Notes: generated by a model not told the origin, from the letters alone. A DNA stretch of 64,000 bases from Adineta ricciae (GCA_905250025.1 CAJNOJ010000002.1:372001-436000), one strand, 5' to 3'; counted from the first letter of the stretch, positions 11,892 through 23,900 are shown. Numbers and translations: made by a program.

Positions 11892-12998
11892 TTAACTAGC
11901 CTCATCATCCATTAATAACGGTTGATCAATAGACGCTCGTTCAGCTGCGACAACAAGACGTGTTGCTCCACAAACAGCCGCCGGTAACAAAAGAAAGAAT
12001 GCGCCCGGAATGAGAAACATCATTTCTATTGATATACCGAAACCCATTGTGGCCCAGAGATAGTGTCGAAACCACGGTGTTCGTTCTCGAACGCCAAGTA
12101 GATGTAATGACAATGGATAGTCAATAATATCGTAGGCAATAATCCATGCAGTTGTCAAAAACTTCAGCGGAGTAGTGATAAAGATCAATGGTGGCACAAA
12201 GAATTCGATAGATGTTAGGACGATGAAGATAACGAACGAAATAAGTAGAGAAAATGTTGCGATTCGTAAGCTTCGCCATACACTTGAGCAAAATGATTCT
12301 TCAGGTCGAATGGGATATTTCAATTCACGCTCTTGTGCTCGCACTAGACTTTCCAATGCCGGCGAACTCAATGGTTGAGCAGTTAGAAGTGCAATAATCA
12401 ATGAAAGACAAATGGCGATGAAGTAAGCTGCAAGGCGAAGGATCCAAATACCAACACGAGCTAAACGCGAAGTATTTCTTTGAATTAAACGAGCCGTCAG
12501 TATGTGCATACCCCAAACGCCTGGTATAGCACAGACAAAAAGAAGTAAAGTAAATATAAGACATGGTATCAATGCGCGTGACCATGTTGATTTATGTTTG
12601 AGGATAAAATAGAGGCCTTGAAACGGCGCAAATATACCCGAAAAGAAGCCAGGTTTCGTTGCTTTACGTCGATTTAAATCAGATAAGATCTGATCAACTA
12701 AAGTTTTTCTATCCTTAAAAAATCCATGAAACTTTGTAGATGGTTTCAAACTTGATTTTGAGACAGGTGGTGAGAGTATATAAACACACGAAATTGGTTT
12801 CAATTCAACCAGACGATCTGTGCGTATGTTCGAATCGGTTATCACAAGTGTCAGACCACGTATCGCCGTTGATAATGAGCATAGAAATTGATAACATGCA
12901 TCTTCGTTTGTGAATAGAGCAACATGAGAACGGAGTTCATTGGGAATAAGTTCGTCTTGATGACTTTGTAACCAAATTATATTGGTCGTTGATGACAT
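11892..12998 (-). CDS. EI24/CysZ-family membrane protein with an extra N-terminal domain
   Basis: Single-exon, 368 aa. Residues about 120-350 match the EI24/CysZ family (in animals an ER membrane protein linked to autophagy, in bacteria a sulfate permease): a G-x-F-x-P-F-x-G/L-x-F entry (FFSGIFAPFQGLYFILKH), several hydrophobic helices, and the family word AQPLSSPALESLV. Residues 1-110 are soluble and unlike EI24: NIIWLQSHQDE, LRSHVALFTNEDACYQFL, GLTLVITDSN, ISCVYILS, FHGFFKDRKTLVDQIL. This alternates predicted strands and helices, and resembles an N-terminal domain I recall from many bdelloid rotifer proteins (VWLD... LIVSG... SSIYVYC... KGVF), usually next to ADP-ribosyltransferase or TPR modules. 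The ATG lies in frame at the very start of that domain, so this is one continuous reading frame, not a mis-joined model. Confidence 0.75.
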   Translation of the reverse strand: MSSTTNIIWLQSHQDELIPNELRSHVALFTNEDACYQFLCSLSTAIRGLTLVITDSNIRTDRLVELKPISCVYILSPPVSKSSLKPSTKFHGFFKDRKTLVDQILSDLNRRKATKPGFFSGIFAPFQGLYFILKHKSTWSRALIPCLIFTLLLFVCAIPGVWGMHILTARLIQRNTSRLARVGIWILRLAAYFIAICLSLIIALLTAQPLSSPALESLVRAQERELKYPIRPEESFCSSVWRSLRIATFSLLISFVIFIVLTSIEFFVPPLIFITTPLKFLTTAWIIAYDIIDYPLSLHLLGVRERTPWFRHYLWATMGFGISIEMMFLIPGAFFLLLPAAVCGATRLVVAAERASIDQPLLMDDEAS

Positions 12999-13552
12999 TT
13001 TGATTTAAAAAGAACGAAAGAAACTTATGCTTATTAGTAATGCACACATACACATATATATATTTATACATTTAATGTTGTTTTTTACTCGTCTTTTTTT
13101 TCTCCTTTTTTCTTTTTTAACTTCCAATCAGATTAAAGTACGGCATGTTCCTGACTTCTCTTCATTGTAGCACATTAAATAAATAAATAATGAATGCATT
13201 CTTACATTGCGCCATATGCTTAACGTATGTTTATATGAGATAATCTCGCGGAGAAAGCTTATTGTATTTGATGAACAAGACAAAAAATGTTATGTGACAA
13301 CATCTATCGTGTTTATTATTACATCAACGGAGAAGTACAGAAAGCCTATTTAGAAATTGAGAAGCCGAGTTAAAGTGCCTGTCGGCAGATCAAATTGCAG
13401 GATATACTTGAAATGTCTGACAGAGTTTTATTAATACTTTTATTTGTGCGACGAGAATATCATATCGCCTACATGACGTAGAAGTTTAGAGAAATAGAAG
13501 ATTTAGACCAGATGTCAGGGAATTAGAGGGATCAGAAGCACAGAGTTTTGTG
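12999..13552. other. Intergenic, 0.55 kb
   Basis: Upstream of the EI24-like gene and downstream of the lipid kinase. T-rich tracts and a CATATATATAT stretch near 13050; no gene seen. Confidence 0.6.
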
Positions 13553-16500
13553 TTAACCGATACGTCCAAAACACGAATAGCTGATGTCTTTCACGGATGC
13601 ACTCGGATTTGGACCAAGACCAAAAACTGGTAGGAATCGAGGAAAACATCTAAAATAAAGAAAATGTTTGTTGAATAGTATCGAATGTTCAGTATTAGCA
13701 ACATCGTACTTAATTCGGATTAACGGAGAATTGTAAGGAGTGAAGTCGAGATTCCATAAACAGGGTTGTTTCCTCTTTCGATATTGAATTCTGCTTAATG
13801 TGGATCTTCGAGTATAATCTACACACGAGAGTCGTCTGATTACAGATGATCTTCTTCGATCTACTGGACTAGATGGTAAATCTTGTTTGTTAGTTGCTGA
13901 CGAGTTTCCACCGATTATCAGATTGAAAAATGACTAGAAAGATTGATGTTCAAATGCAAAAGGTTCAATTTCAGAATAGAATCTCTTTTTACTTTCGTGG
14001 GATCGAAAATTTTACTAACTGATCGTTGATAATTTTTCCTTCGTTCAGATGTATTGCTGTCTACACTGGCTTGGCGTGGTAGAGAAATTTTTGTTGTGCT
14101 CCACTTCAACGATTGAAAGATTGATTTTCGACGAAACGTTAATTTAGTTTTCGTTGAGTTCGTTTGCGCACTCTCGACTCCGCTTGGTAAACATCGATCT
14201 TCAACATTTGATCGAGTTGATGGTATCTGTGTCTCGTCATAAATTTGGTGATAATAACTGCGACGGTGAAGTTGATTATCACCAGATATTGATGCATTCG
14301 ATGGGCGTGGCTCATACTTTTTTGCTGGAGATAATTCTTTTCCATTATTTGATTCTTCACTTTCGTCGGATGAATCATCGGATAATGCAGCAGTGCACTG
14401 ATCATCACAATCCAGAGTTCCATCAGACGCGCTCAAAGCAGAAAGTTTCAGCTCGATTTCGATCTCTTTCACTTTAATCAGATTTGCGAATGGAAAGTCG
14501 TACTAGAGTAAAAAGTTATAGAAAGCGAATCAACGTCGCGTCAATTGTGTTACTTGATTTTTCGAATTGCCATTACGTTTAATCGAGCGTACAAATTCTC
14601 TTCTTGGCGTTTCTTCAATTAGTAACAGATCCAATAAGCCATCAGCTAAGTGACCGAACTTCGATAGACCTTGAGGTGCTAGAGACCACAGACCAGCATT
14701 GGTTAATACAGCAACATGTAGATATCTATTCTCCAGAGTTTTCCATGGCTGATCGTGTGTATCTTGAGGACGCGTTTTCTTACGTAAAGAAGACGTTTTA
14801 TTCAAAGATTTCGTGTAGGTGTCACTTGTTTTCACATCAGTATCATGAAAAGTCTTGACTTCGTCAATTGTGTTTCCACTGTCGGTTGGCATACATTTGG
14901 GACAGCTGAAATTATAACAATCTCTTTGTGAACGAGACCATGAGATGTGTCTATTTACCCTTGAAAACAACGCGTCGTATCGGTAGTTTCTTGTTCTGCA
15001 GGAATGTAGCGAATTAGAACATCGATAGGCCTATGAAAGATAAAAAAAAATTAACAATTCATGTTACCGAGAATCATTGCCTTAAATGTTTAGTTGCTGC
15101 TGCTTTACCAAATGATTTCTGGAGACAGTTTTTTGGGCTACACGAAGCATACTGTGTAAAATACTTCAGCGCATTTGCTGCATAACCTGCCGCAGAACCA
15201 AAATTAACTGTCACAAATTCAGAATTGGTATCAAATATTGCTGACATATCAATTCTCATTTGTTGATCTAAAATAGCAGCAGTCAAGTCAGAAAAGCAAC
15301 ATAATCTTGGATTTATTTACTAAAGAGTAAATGAAGAATCGGGGTACAGCTATCCAACGTTCCAAAAATTGAATGACCGATAACGTTTGTCGTTCCTAGA
15401 CATTACAAAGTTTCTTCAATGAAAAACATAAACGATGAGTTACCAGTCGGAATGATACACAATGGAAATGGAATGGGTGGTAAATCTTGATCTTTGTCTA
15501 GTCTACATACGATTCGATGGTATGATAGTAGCTATAAGTAAAAAAAAACAAGAAATGAATTACCTGGTTCGATTTTCTTGTGTTAAATAGTGAAGTAATC
15601 CGTTAAGTACGTTAACTACTGTACCATCTCCGCCAATTATTATTAAACTAAGAACACGACATATTTTTAGTAGAAAGAAGAACAGTACCAATATGTGTCC
15701 TTTTCTTTATTACCTATTTAGTGCCTTGAAAGCATCTTTTAGATTAGTTAATATATCATTAACTGAGCACGCTTCACTAATTTCTAAAATCAACAATTCT
15801 TTGATCTTTAACATAGTTATGCGTTTCTCGTTTACCCGAATAGATAATGTTATGCTGCGTTCTATCGAGTATAGGTCGAATCTTCGAATCGTATACTTGT
15901 CGACTATACCTTGAACCGGAATATGGATTACAGATGACGAGTATATTTTGTACCGGTTTGTCTAGGAAAAGAATTTATTTGGATAACGGTGAAGATTTCG
16001 TTGAGAGTTTCCGTACATTTCGAGATGATTTTCGAAAGAAGTCGATACCATTGATGTATTTGACTTGGTAGATTACTTTGAAAAGAGATGCGAATCTCTT
16101 GTAGACTACTATCCTCCGTTTTCTCATAAGAGTACAATTCAAATCCACGTAAAGATGTTGGTGAGACACTCGATGTGTTTCCTGTCGATTGGTTATCTCT
16201 GTCATTTAATAACCAACTCCTTCGATAGTGTACAGGTAATACAGCATAAACAAGGTGTAAATCAACGAAATCAATGTCGCTTGAACTCGATGTTCTCTCT
16301 TGAGGATTATTACCTTCTGAAGACGCTGAAACGACATCGATGAAATATTTAATTTAGTGCAACAAATTTAACTTACGATCAACAATTACTTTTGACCAAC
16401 TCAAGATGTTTTTATTTAGAACGAGTTCAATAGTTACATTGTCCATTGTAAAAAACGCTCGTTCATGAATTTGCTCCAGATCAATAATTTCCATGTCTAA

Positions 16501-16674
16501 CAGTGTATTCAGACGACACTTCTCCGCTTTTTTCTCTTCACTTTCTTCAAATGCTTGTCCGACGTCATCTGAACGAGAAAGATTGGTATGATTAAACATT
16601 CTACAAGCTAAAAATTCAGTTCTTTTCAACAAACTCGCAGGTTTTGATCGACGTCGATGTGCTTTCAAAGACAT
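13553..16674 (-). CDS. Ceramide-kinase-like (CERKL-type) lipid kinase
   Basis: Multi-exon member of the diacylglycerol/sphingosine/ceramide kinase superfamily. Order: N-terminal region with LNKNILSWSKVIV (the opening of the CERK/CERKL N-terminal domain), HLVYAVLPVHYRRSW, the catalytic start QNILVICNPYSGSRYSRQ, nucleotide-binding LIIIGGDGTVVNVLNGLL, then PFPLCIIPTGN, NFGSAAGYAANALKY, and the C-terminal lobe LWSLAPQGLSKFGHLADGLL ending FANLIKVKEIEI. The last exons add a long Ser/Arg-rich insert and return to CLWNLDFTPYNSPLIRIK, then FPRFLPVFGLG, the usual CERK ending, with a stop at 13553. The intron inferred at about 15970-16024 restores frame before the catalytic domain. The GGDGT motif is intact, so activity is plausible, but CERKL proteins often show no ceramide kinase activity; the substrate is undecided. 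Confidence 0.8.
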
Positions 16675-17848
16675 TGAATTTGTTTCCCAAGCACTTCTAC
16701 AAATAGACTAAAAGCAAATGTCGATGCGTGAAATAGACTCATACTGTCTACAGAATGACAGACTTTGTTTTTCTTCAAGAAATTCTTCCGAACATATCTC
16801 TATTTAAAGACTAGTAAAATGCAGAAACCTAGTGTTCTTGAAAGAAGTTTTGTTCATAGTGAACAGACATAAGTCATTAGTTGACGTTTATCAATACAAT
16901 ATATATACCCTGAATCAAAAAGTGCTCCAAAATAAAGTCCGGATATTCTAGTGCGAACTTATTTCTACATTAGATAATATATAAGCTGAGAGAAAACGCT
17001 CATTGCGACGTATCTTTTTTGATAGGAAGGAAGTTTCAAGGACTGCAACAGCGGACTTATTATTCGTTCGCATGGAGTTTGAACAGAAATGTGGATATAC
17101 TATGTTAGAGATAAGTATGAGATAGAGAAAAGTCATTTCTTCTGTTTCGTAGTTTCTTTTCTTATTCCGATATTTCTTAATATGACAAATCGGATTTCTT
17201 TCTTGTTTTTTTGTTGTTTCGATGTTTTTTCTTGGCTAATTTTATTGGTAGTTCATTGAACAATTTATCTAACGTTCTGTCACAAATGACTGTCGATTAT
17301 AAATTGATTTTGTAGACTTCTTTCATCGCATCTTCATGTTTTAGTTTAAATACCAGACTGACATAGACATTGAATAAGCATCTGCATCTATTTGACTTAC
17401 ACATTACGTTTATTCGATTGTGCAGCTGACATAAAGAAGACTTAAACCATCTGACTCCTTCGTGCAGTGGCTTTGGTAATAATAAAATGCAGTGGCCGAA
17501 AATAAATATTGTTGTCTCAAGTAGATTTTCATAACATCACTGGTGGCTAAGATTGTTTTGCAATATATAGATATCTTCGCATTTAGATTGGCTGATTTCA
17601 TAGAAGCTGGAGTATTTATTATTCCATCAATATTGCATATATTATTTTCAGTTATTTTTATATCCAGAGAGATACGAAAGTGTTTTACGTAGGTTTTTTT
17701 TTTGAGTTTTGATCTTTGATCGGTATGCATGTTGCACTATGAGCATCATAATTGACTTTTCTTTTTCTACTTTTTATTTCGAAATGATCGGAAGAAAAGA
17801 CGAGCTTTTTGCTTCATGGCGAGCTGCTCGTACATTTCATAAGAATGA
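16675..17848. other. Intergenic, 1.2 kb
   Basis: No coding signal recognised. AT-rich with short A and T tracts. Confidence 0.6.
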
Positions 17849-18267
17849 TTAGGCAGCATTACACTTGTTTTCAAAACAAAAAGCTGTTGGTGGCATAGCC
17901 ATCATACAAATTGACATTACTTGGTTTTCTGCGTTGTATTGTCGTTCAAGTTCAGTTGATAGTTGTGCCAATGAACGAATATCATCTGCATTTGAACTGT
18001 TGATTGAATAGGCAACATAACTCTTTGGACCGCCACATGCTCGGGATCCAACACCAACTACTGAACAATCAGCGGATGTTTGACACTTGTTGTCGAGTTG
18101 AACGGCTGTCTCCAATGATTTGATGACAGCAGTGAGTTCTTGTCGACTGACTTTGGCATTGACAGCAATACCTAATGTGTGATAACAGTGATTAAAGGAG
18201 ATATGAATTTTCAGAAAAATCGAAAGAAAATACCTAAAAGGAGAAGAGTAAGAATGACTTTCAACAT
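17849..18267 (-). CDS. Small secreted cysteine-containing protein
   Basis: Two exons (18267-18234 and 18171-17849) joined across a 62-base intron encode about 118 aa. The first exon gives a signal peptide (MLKVILTLLLLGIAVNA). The mature part has six cysteines in the pattern NKCQTSADC, RACGGP, SICMM, FCFENKC. The centre GVGSRACGGPKSYVAYS followed by a helical stretch and a Pro-x-Cys ending recalls small bacterial lipoprotein-like proteins with an ACGGP motif that I remember only as uncharacterised. No function is known to me. It is intron-bearing and has codon use like its neighbours, so if transferred it is domesticated. Confidence 0.75.
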
Positions 18268-18906
18268 TGTCTTGTTTGTGTTTTAGAGATAGAAGAGTCG
18301 GACCGATTCACTATTTGATGAGAAAAACTGTTATCTTTTATAGGCGAATATCGAAGTATTAGTGTGTAATCGTTTCAGATGAAAAGATAAAAACAGGTGC
18401 TATTTGCAAACGATCGAAAAAACGATTAACATGAATCAATATTTCGTATAAATTAGAGTAAACCACTTGTTTGTTATTCAGATTATGGTATACAACTTAA
18501 TGAACTGTTATCGATTTTGTTCTTAGACTCAATGTTGCACCTCAGTTGTCATCCTGAAACTCTTCGAAATTTTATCGAAATGTCGACAGACTATGTGTTT
18601 GAAGTAGCATATCACGCGACAGACCTGTAATTCTTTGTTATTAATACTTTATCTCCTATATTTTAAGGATTGCATCTAATCCTTAGTCTAATTGCTTTAG
18701 AAAAGAATCGAAGTCATTTCTTTTATATAGTTTATTACAACATAATACTTTTTCTTCTTTATTTCGTATTTTAATTCAATAGAGCACGAAAATACACTTG
18801 TCGAAAAACGATTTCCAACATAAAAATAAATTATTATATTAGCATATGAAACTATTTTCAAAATTTCTATTACTTACTCAGACGTTGTGCTGGTCAATTT
18901 AGCTAT
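18268..18906. other. Intergenic, 0.64 kb
   Basis: Promoter side of the small secreted protein gene and 3' flank of the TRAF gene; no gene seen. CTTTTATAGG near 18337-18346 reads on the minus strand as CCTATAAAAG, a TATA-like box about 70-80 bases upstream of the secreted-protein ATG. Confidence 0.45.
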
Positions 18907-20080
18907 TTAAGTTGTATTTTGTTGTTCGCGACGTTTCAATTCGTCGTTAATTAACTTTTGTTGCACATTTACAGGTAAAGCCATGTTAAAGCTAAAAATA
19001 AAAGGGGTCATTGATGTAGGTAATCCGGTAAAATCTATGAACACTTTAATGAACATAGTATCATTAATAATATATCGATTTCTTTCTGCTGTTCGGTCGA
19101 GATTTGCTAAAGAAAAGAATTTTGGAATACCAGAAGCGATATTCATAGTTGAGGTAGGACGTTGAAAGCTAGCACTTCGCGTATCAGGTCGAAATGATTC
19201 TATAACATGTTTTGGTTGTTTATTTTTATCAGATTCCATCAAAGTTCGTTGATCATAGAGACAAAACGTCACTCGATAGGAAAAAGGCCATTTCAACAGC
19301 GAGTCATAACTTCCGCGAAGGATGACAAGAAAAATAGACATGTGAGTTCCGCGTGCAGTGCCATCGCCGTTCAAATAAAGCCGCATACATACTTTATAAC
19401 CACAGTCAGATGTATAAACGGCTGGGGAATAGATACTCGTTTGACGTTCTGATTGAGCATCATGGATCTTTTCCTGTACAGCGGATATCTTCCAAAGATG
19501 TGTTCCATCTAGAACACGATGTTTCGTTTGACGACCTTCATAGTCAACTTGATGTTTTATAGCTTTGATTTCCTGAGTCAGGACATCTTGATTCAAAACA
19601 AGTCCATCAATATGAAATGTTTCTATCGTACTTCTTGTTTTTGCATCATTTATTCCTTCGTCTAATTCAGATTGTTCATTTTCCAATCGAATTAGATTTC
19701 GATCGATTTGTTCAAGCGTGTCTTTGGTTTCATCTACAGTGTCCAACGTTGTTAAAAGTTTTTCTTGACAGTTATCAAAACAAGTTCCAAGTTCACCACT
19801 GATATTCTCGATATCAGAAGCAACTTTTGCATTTTCAAAAATATTCTCCGCTACCGTAGCAAGCGTTTTCTGATGCTGCTCCGATATGTAATGCTCCTAA
19901 ATGTTAACAATTATCTATATACTTATTCAAAGTGGGAGGGAATAAATCTAAGGAATGTTTGCCAAATACCTCTTGATGTTGTTCACAACCGTATTGAATC
20001 AGTGGACATTGGCGTGTATTCAAATCATTGGACGACAGATTCATACAATAGCTTTTACTTTTTTCTCCTAGCATATTCAT
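18907..20080 (-). CDS. TRAF-type (MATH domain) signalling protein lacking a RING
   Basis: Two exons (20080-19970 and 19896-18907, phase 0, 72-base intron) give 366 aa. Residues 20-37 hold a fragment of a TRAF zinc finger (NTRQCPLIQYGCEQHQ). A coiled coil follows (about 40-160, heptads such as DTLEQIDRNLIRLENEQSEL). The TRAF-C/MATH domain begins GTHLWKISAVQEKI and contains IYSPAVYTSDCGYKVCMRLY, LNGDGTARGTHMSIFLVI and LLKWPFSYRVTFCLYDQ, all diagnostic of TNF-receptor-associated factors. These adaptors bind receptor tails as trimers. The RING and most zinc fingers are not found in the 500 bases upstream, so ubiquitin-ligase function is not expected unless distant 5' exons exist. Confidence 0.85.
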
Positions 20081-20616
20081 CAGAAAAGTGAAGCGTATTT
20101 ACATTTTGAATAAAAAATCAAAGGTTTTTATAGGATTGTAAAAGGCAATTATGCAATTCTGATGTAATGACATGACTCATATTAGTGTTGTTCTATATGT
20201 TCAGCTCTTTGCTTAGTGTGTTCTAGAAGTCAAAATAACGACATTGATGCAACTTTTGACTACTCGTTTCATGTTCTCATATAATTGGAGTGAATCGTAA
20301 ACTAATCATGTTTCCTCAATGAGGACGTGTGATATATTATAAAAACCCAGCAATACGCATGGTTGGTAAAAACCATTTTCCCCACTTCCGCGTAGTTTAG
20401 ACATGCTTCAATATTTATTTGTCTGAGATTGTTGTCAACATTGCATAATTCTGCACGAGCGAAGTATTCTTTCGCTGAAAGACATTTTAACCTGCTGTTT
20501 TTATCTCATTTCATCTACTTGTATGCTTTATTCACTGTGATAAAAAGCATGTATTCTTTGCATGAATTCTGCAAAATCACAAAAAAAAACATTTAAAAAA
20601 GCGAAACCTTCTCTCA
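20081..20616. other. Intergenic, 0.54 kb
   Basis: Searched on the minus strand for missing TRAF RING/zinc-finger exons; none recognised. Nothing else seen. Confidence 0.55.
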
Positions 20617-21669
20617 CTATGATGTTTTTCTTTCACCGTTTGCTGTGTCAAAACCATTAATTTTTTCCAAGGCTAACATTAAGGCATGAGTGCCAAGTTT
20701 TTCTTTACCATCAGCAGCTAATATATCATAGAGCATTTTAGTTTGTATTAAACCAGGCAAAACAAGACCCATTCGACTAGCTTCTTCTAATGCGATCCCT
20801 AAATCTTTGATAAAGTGTTCAACATAGAAACCAGGATCAAATGTACGTTTAAGTATGCGTGGACCATAGTTTGACATTGAAAATGTTTGAGCTGCACCGG
20901 AACTTAATACTTGTATAACACTTTCACAGTCAAGGCCAACGCGTTGGGCATAGAGCAATGATTCACACATAGCAATCATACCGGACGAAATCGCTATTTG
21001 GTTGGCCATCTTTGTATGTTGACCGTAGCCTGCTTTACCCATTAATCGAACGTTTTTACCCATTACATTGAAGATTGGTAAACAAGCATCGAAAACTTCT
21101 TGATCGCCACCAACCATGATGGAAAGGGTAGCATTTCGAGCACCGATATCACCGCCTGAAGAACAGAAATGAGTAACAGTAAAGTTCCTCTTATGATAAA
21201 ACGGCTATAGGAGAAAAGAGCACTGATGAATTAGAGTTCGTAAAATTGATGTTTTTGTTCAGGACATACCTGATACAGGAGCATCCAATGCATATGCACC
21301 ACGTTTCTTGAATTCTTCATAAATTCGTGCTGCTAATGATGGCTTTGACGTTGTCATATCAATGGATATTTTACCTGGTTCAAAACCAGGAAGTACACCT
21401 GTTTTTTCATTAAGTAATACTTCTTCAACATCCTTTGGATAACCAACAATCGAAATAACAACATCTGATTGTTGTGCAACTTCACGTGGTGTTTTGAAAA
21501 ATGACGCACCCAATGACACGAGCGAATCAGCTTTAGATGCTGTACGTGTGAATACATTCAGTTTATAACCTGCTTTGATTAAATGGCCAGCCATTGAAGT
21601 ACCCATCACACCAATACCGATAAAACCGATACGTGTCGACGAGGGTGATGCTAATTTCACAACACTCAT
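20617..21669 (-). CDS. Beta-hydroxyacid dehydrogenase (3-hydroxyisobutyrate/glyoxylate reductase family)
   Basis: Exons 21669-21270 and 21155-20617 join (phase 1) to give 312 aa, the normal family length. The NAD(P)-binding motif is GFIGIGVMGTSMAGHL; the substrate-binding signature is DAPVSGGDIGARNATLSI (split by the intron inside Ser-Gly); the catalytic lysine lies in GQHTKMANQIA. The C-terminal half is the all-helical dimerisation domain (KDLGIALEEASRMGL). The middle and end (SIVGYPKDVEEVLLN; DMTTSKPSLA; ILKRTFDPGFYVEHF; LGTHALMLALEKIN) resemble plant and bacterial members more than animal mitochondrial HIBADH as I remember them. It oxidises or reduces a small hydroxyacid using NAD(P); the substrate is uncertain. 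No mitochondrial presequence is evident. Confidence 0.85.
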
Positions 21670-23162
21670 TTTATGAATCCTATTCTTTTATAATATCTAG
21701 GGAAATTCGAAGAAAATCAAATACTGATATGCTAATAGAAACTATTGCAATAGAAAACTTATTCTCATCGACGGAATATTGTTCTACAGAGATGCAGTTT
21801 TATTGAACAAACTAGCACTTCATTTTGTGTGCATTAAGAATAAAACTAGAATTTCAAGTCTGCTGATACGAACACAGTGAAATGGAATTTTCAGTTTATT
21901 AAGATTTGGTTGGTAGTAGTATACTAAATGATATTCAAACGAAAGGTGCAAGTATCATACCAATGGGTAACGGTACTTATCAACAGTAGTAAGAATTGGT
22001 TCATCTGATTTTTTCACTGAAACATCTTTCATTTCCACGCCGTGAGTCTCGATATTCAAATTCATTGTTTATAAATTCGAAAAGCAAAGTGTGCGACTAC
22101 TTATCATAACATATACGATATATGAAACGTTCAGCTTTTCGTTTTGTCTATAAGAGTCCCGTCATCTAGCACACGATTATAGTATTAACGCTACGGTTTC
22201 ATTTGTTTCTTCTTCGCTCGACCTTTTTCCAATTACCAAAAATAACAAAAATCTAGAAGAGAAAGATACAAAGTCACAATGACAAACACTTTTCTAGATG
22301 ATGATTCATTCAGACACTACATCTCCCAAAAAAAATATTTTCAATAAGCTATTGCCGAAAAATTGGGTCAATTCAGGAACATAGTTCTGTTAACTAAAAA
22401 AATCTCATCAGATAAAATACTTTCAACTATTTTAAAGGTGAATATCTATTCAAAATCAGCCATCATAATCGCTGACATTAATAATTAATCTCATTATCGT
22501 TCTTTTCTCTGCATAGGACCTTGATTATTCGTGAGTATGAATGACTACAATATTATATTCAGTTTTGATTTTGATGTGCTATGAAAGATCAATGTTATAC
22601 GATTTCGATGAAAAGAAAAACAGAACTAAGCATCCATTTAATACCCTGTGAAAAACAAATTTTTACCCAACCCAAGTACGCATCGCAAATATTCGTGCAA
22701 AAAGAACCTACTGATTACTATCAGTCTTTTTACTTCGTTATGTATGTGCAGATCTCCTCGACAGATGTCCTTATCATCCAGGAGTTTTTTACTTAAATAC
22801 GGTGTTCTGATAAGTCTCAGATGATTACAATGACAAAAAATCGATCTTACGTAGTGTAAAAACCAACATGATTAAACGAACCCACCTAGTAGAAATCATT
22901 ACTGGGGAAAATTATGTGTACTAATGGATGTAAGTGCTATTATAAGATTCACATAATTTCAATAGCAACATTCTCGCAATGAGCTTCATATATTCGTGCT
23001 GAATGAAATTTTACGAACTACTGAAAACATGTAGTTAAGTATTCATAAAAAATCTACTATTCATTTCCCGCTCTTTAATCATTGAATTGATTAAATCAAC
23101 TAATATTCTCTTTATTCTACGTTCTTCGTCTAGGTCCTTCTCCACCTCACGATAACTATCAA
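21670..23162. other. Intergenic, 1.5 kb
   Basis: Shared upstream space between the minus-strand dehydrogenase and the plus-strand membrane-protein pair. No coding signal recognised. Confidence 0.55.
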
Positions 23163-23739
23163 ATGTTCTCTTCTCTTTTCTATGTTTTCTCTGATCAATT
23201 TCAAATTCATTTGAAAACCCTTCTCATAGTGCTAATCTTACAACTTGTTCTATGCACGAAATTGAATACCAACGAAGAGTTATTAGAACAAACTCGTGCT
23301 ATCGGTGGTGAATCGTTAGATACATCGAACTTTGTTTCATATATCGATGAAAACAAAGCAAGATTCATCGAAATACCCTATGAATTCATGACAAAACGGA
23401 TCCAAGATCAGAAAATGTGGCGTCGAGTACGAGCAAACGATCGCTGCTTGCTTGAGAACTTTATTTCAACTTTGTTTTTCTATCTACTAGTGGTCAATCA
23501 TGCTAAGTGTTCTATGTTTCGTATTCTTGGTCATTCTAATCGCTTATCTTATTCATAATTTCCGCACATTAACCGGTCCGTTCTCTCTCTGCCGGAAGAA
23601 TGTTAATGAAAATCGATCGGACGATAAAATCAATTCATCGCATACGATCGATTATACTCAAACAAATAATCTTTCCATGTACAATACAACGATCGATCCT
23701 CGTCAGGTTGTTTCCTTTCAAAGTACAGGACAACTATAA
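23163..23739 (+). CDS. Single-pass membrane protein, copy 1 of a tandem pair
   Basis: Exons 23163-23426 and 23491-23739 (phase 0, 64-base intron) give 170 aa. A signal peptide or hydrophobic leader (LKTLLIVLILQLVLC) is followed by a short ectodomain of about 55 residues, the juxtamembrane MWRRWSI, one transmembrane helix (CFVFLVILIAYLI), then HNFRTLTGPFSLCRKN and a polar tail of about 50 residues. Orientation should be type I. No known family recognised. The architecture, intron position and TM-flanking words are shared with the next gene 161 bases downstream, so the two are a tandem duplication. Function unknown. Confidence 0.75.
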
Positions 23740-23900
23740 TTTCAAGGCAAAACCAAGACGTTTCATCTTCTACATTCAATAAAATAAGCGAAAACTTCCC
23801 GCTTTTCTTCATATTTGTCTATTCGTCTTCGTTCTAAAAAAAAAGAGCAAACCTCTGTCATCTGAATAAGATTTTAAGAAAGTTATTCGTTAACTATCCT

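Noticed and set aside
14154..14477. Plus-strand frame across the CERKL-type gene
   Set aside because: Antisense to a conserved kinase exon; no independent support.
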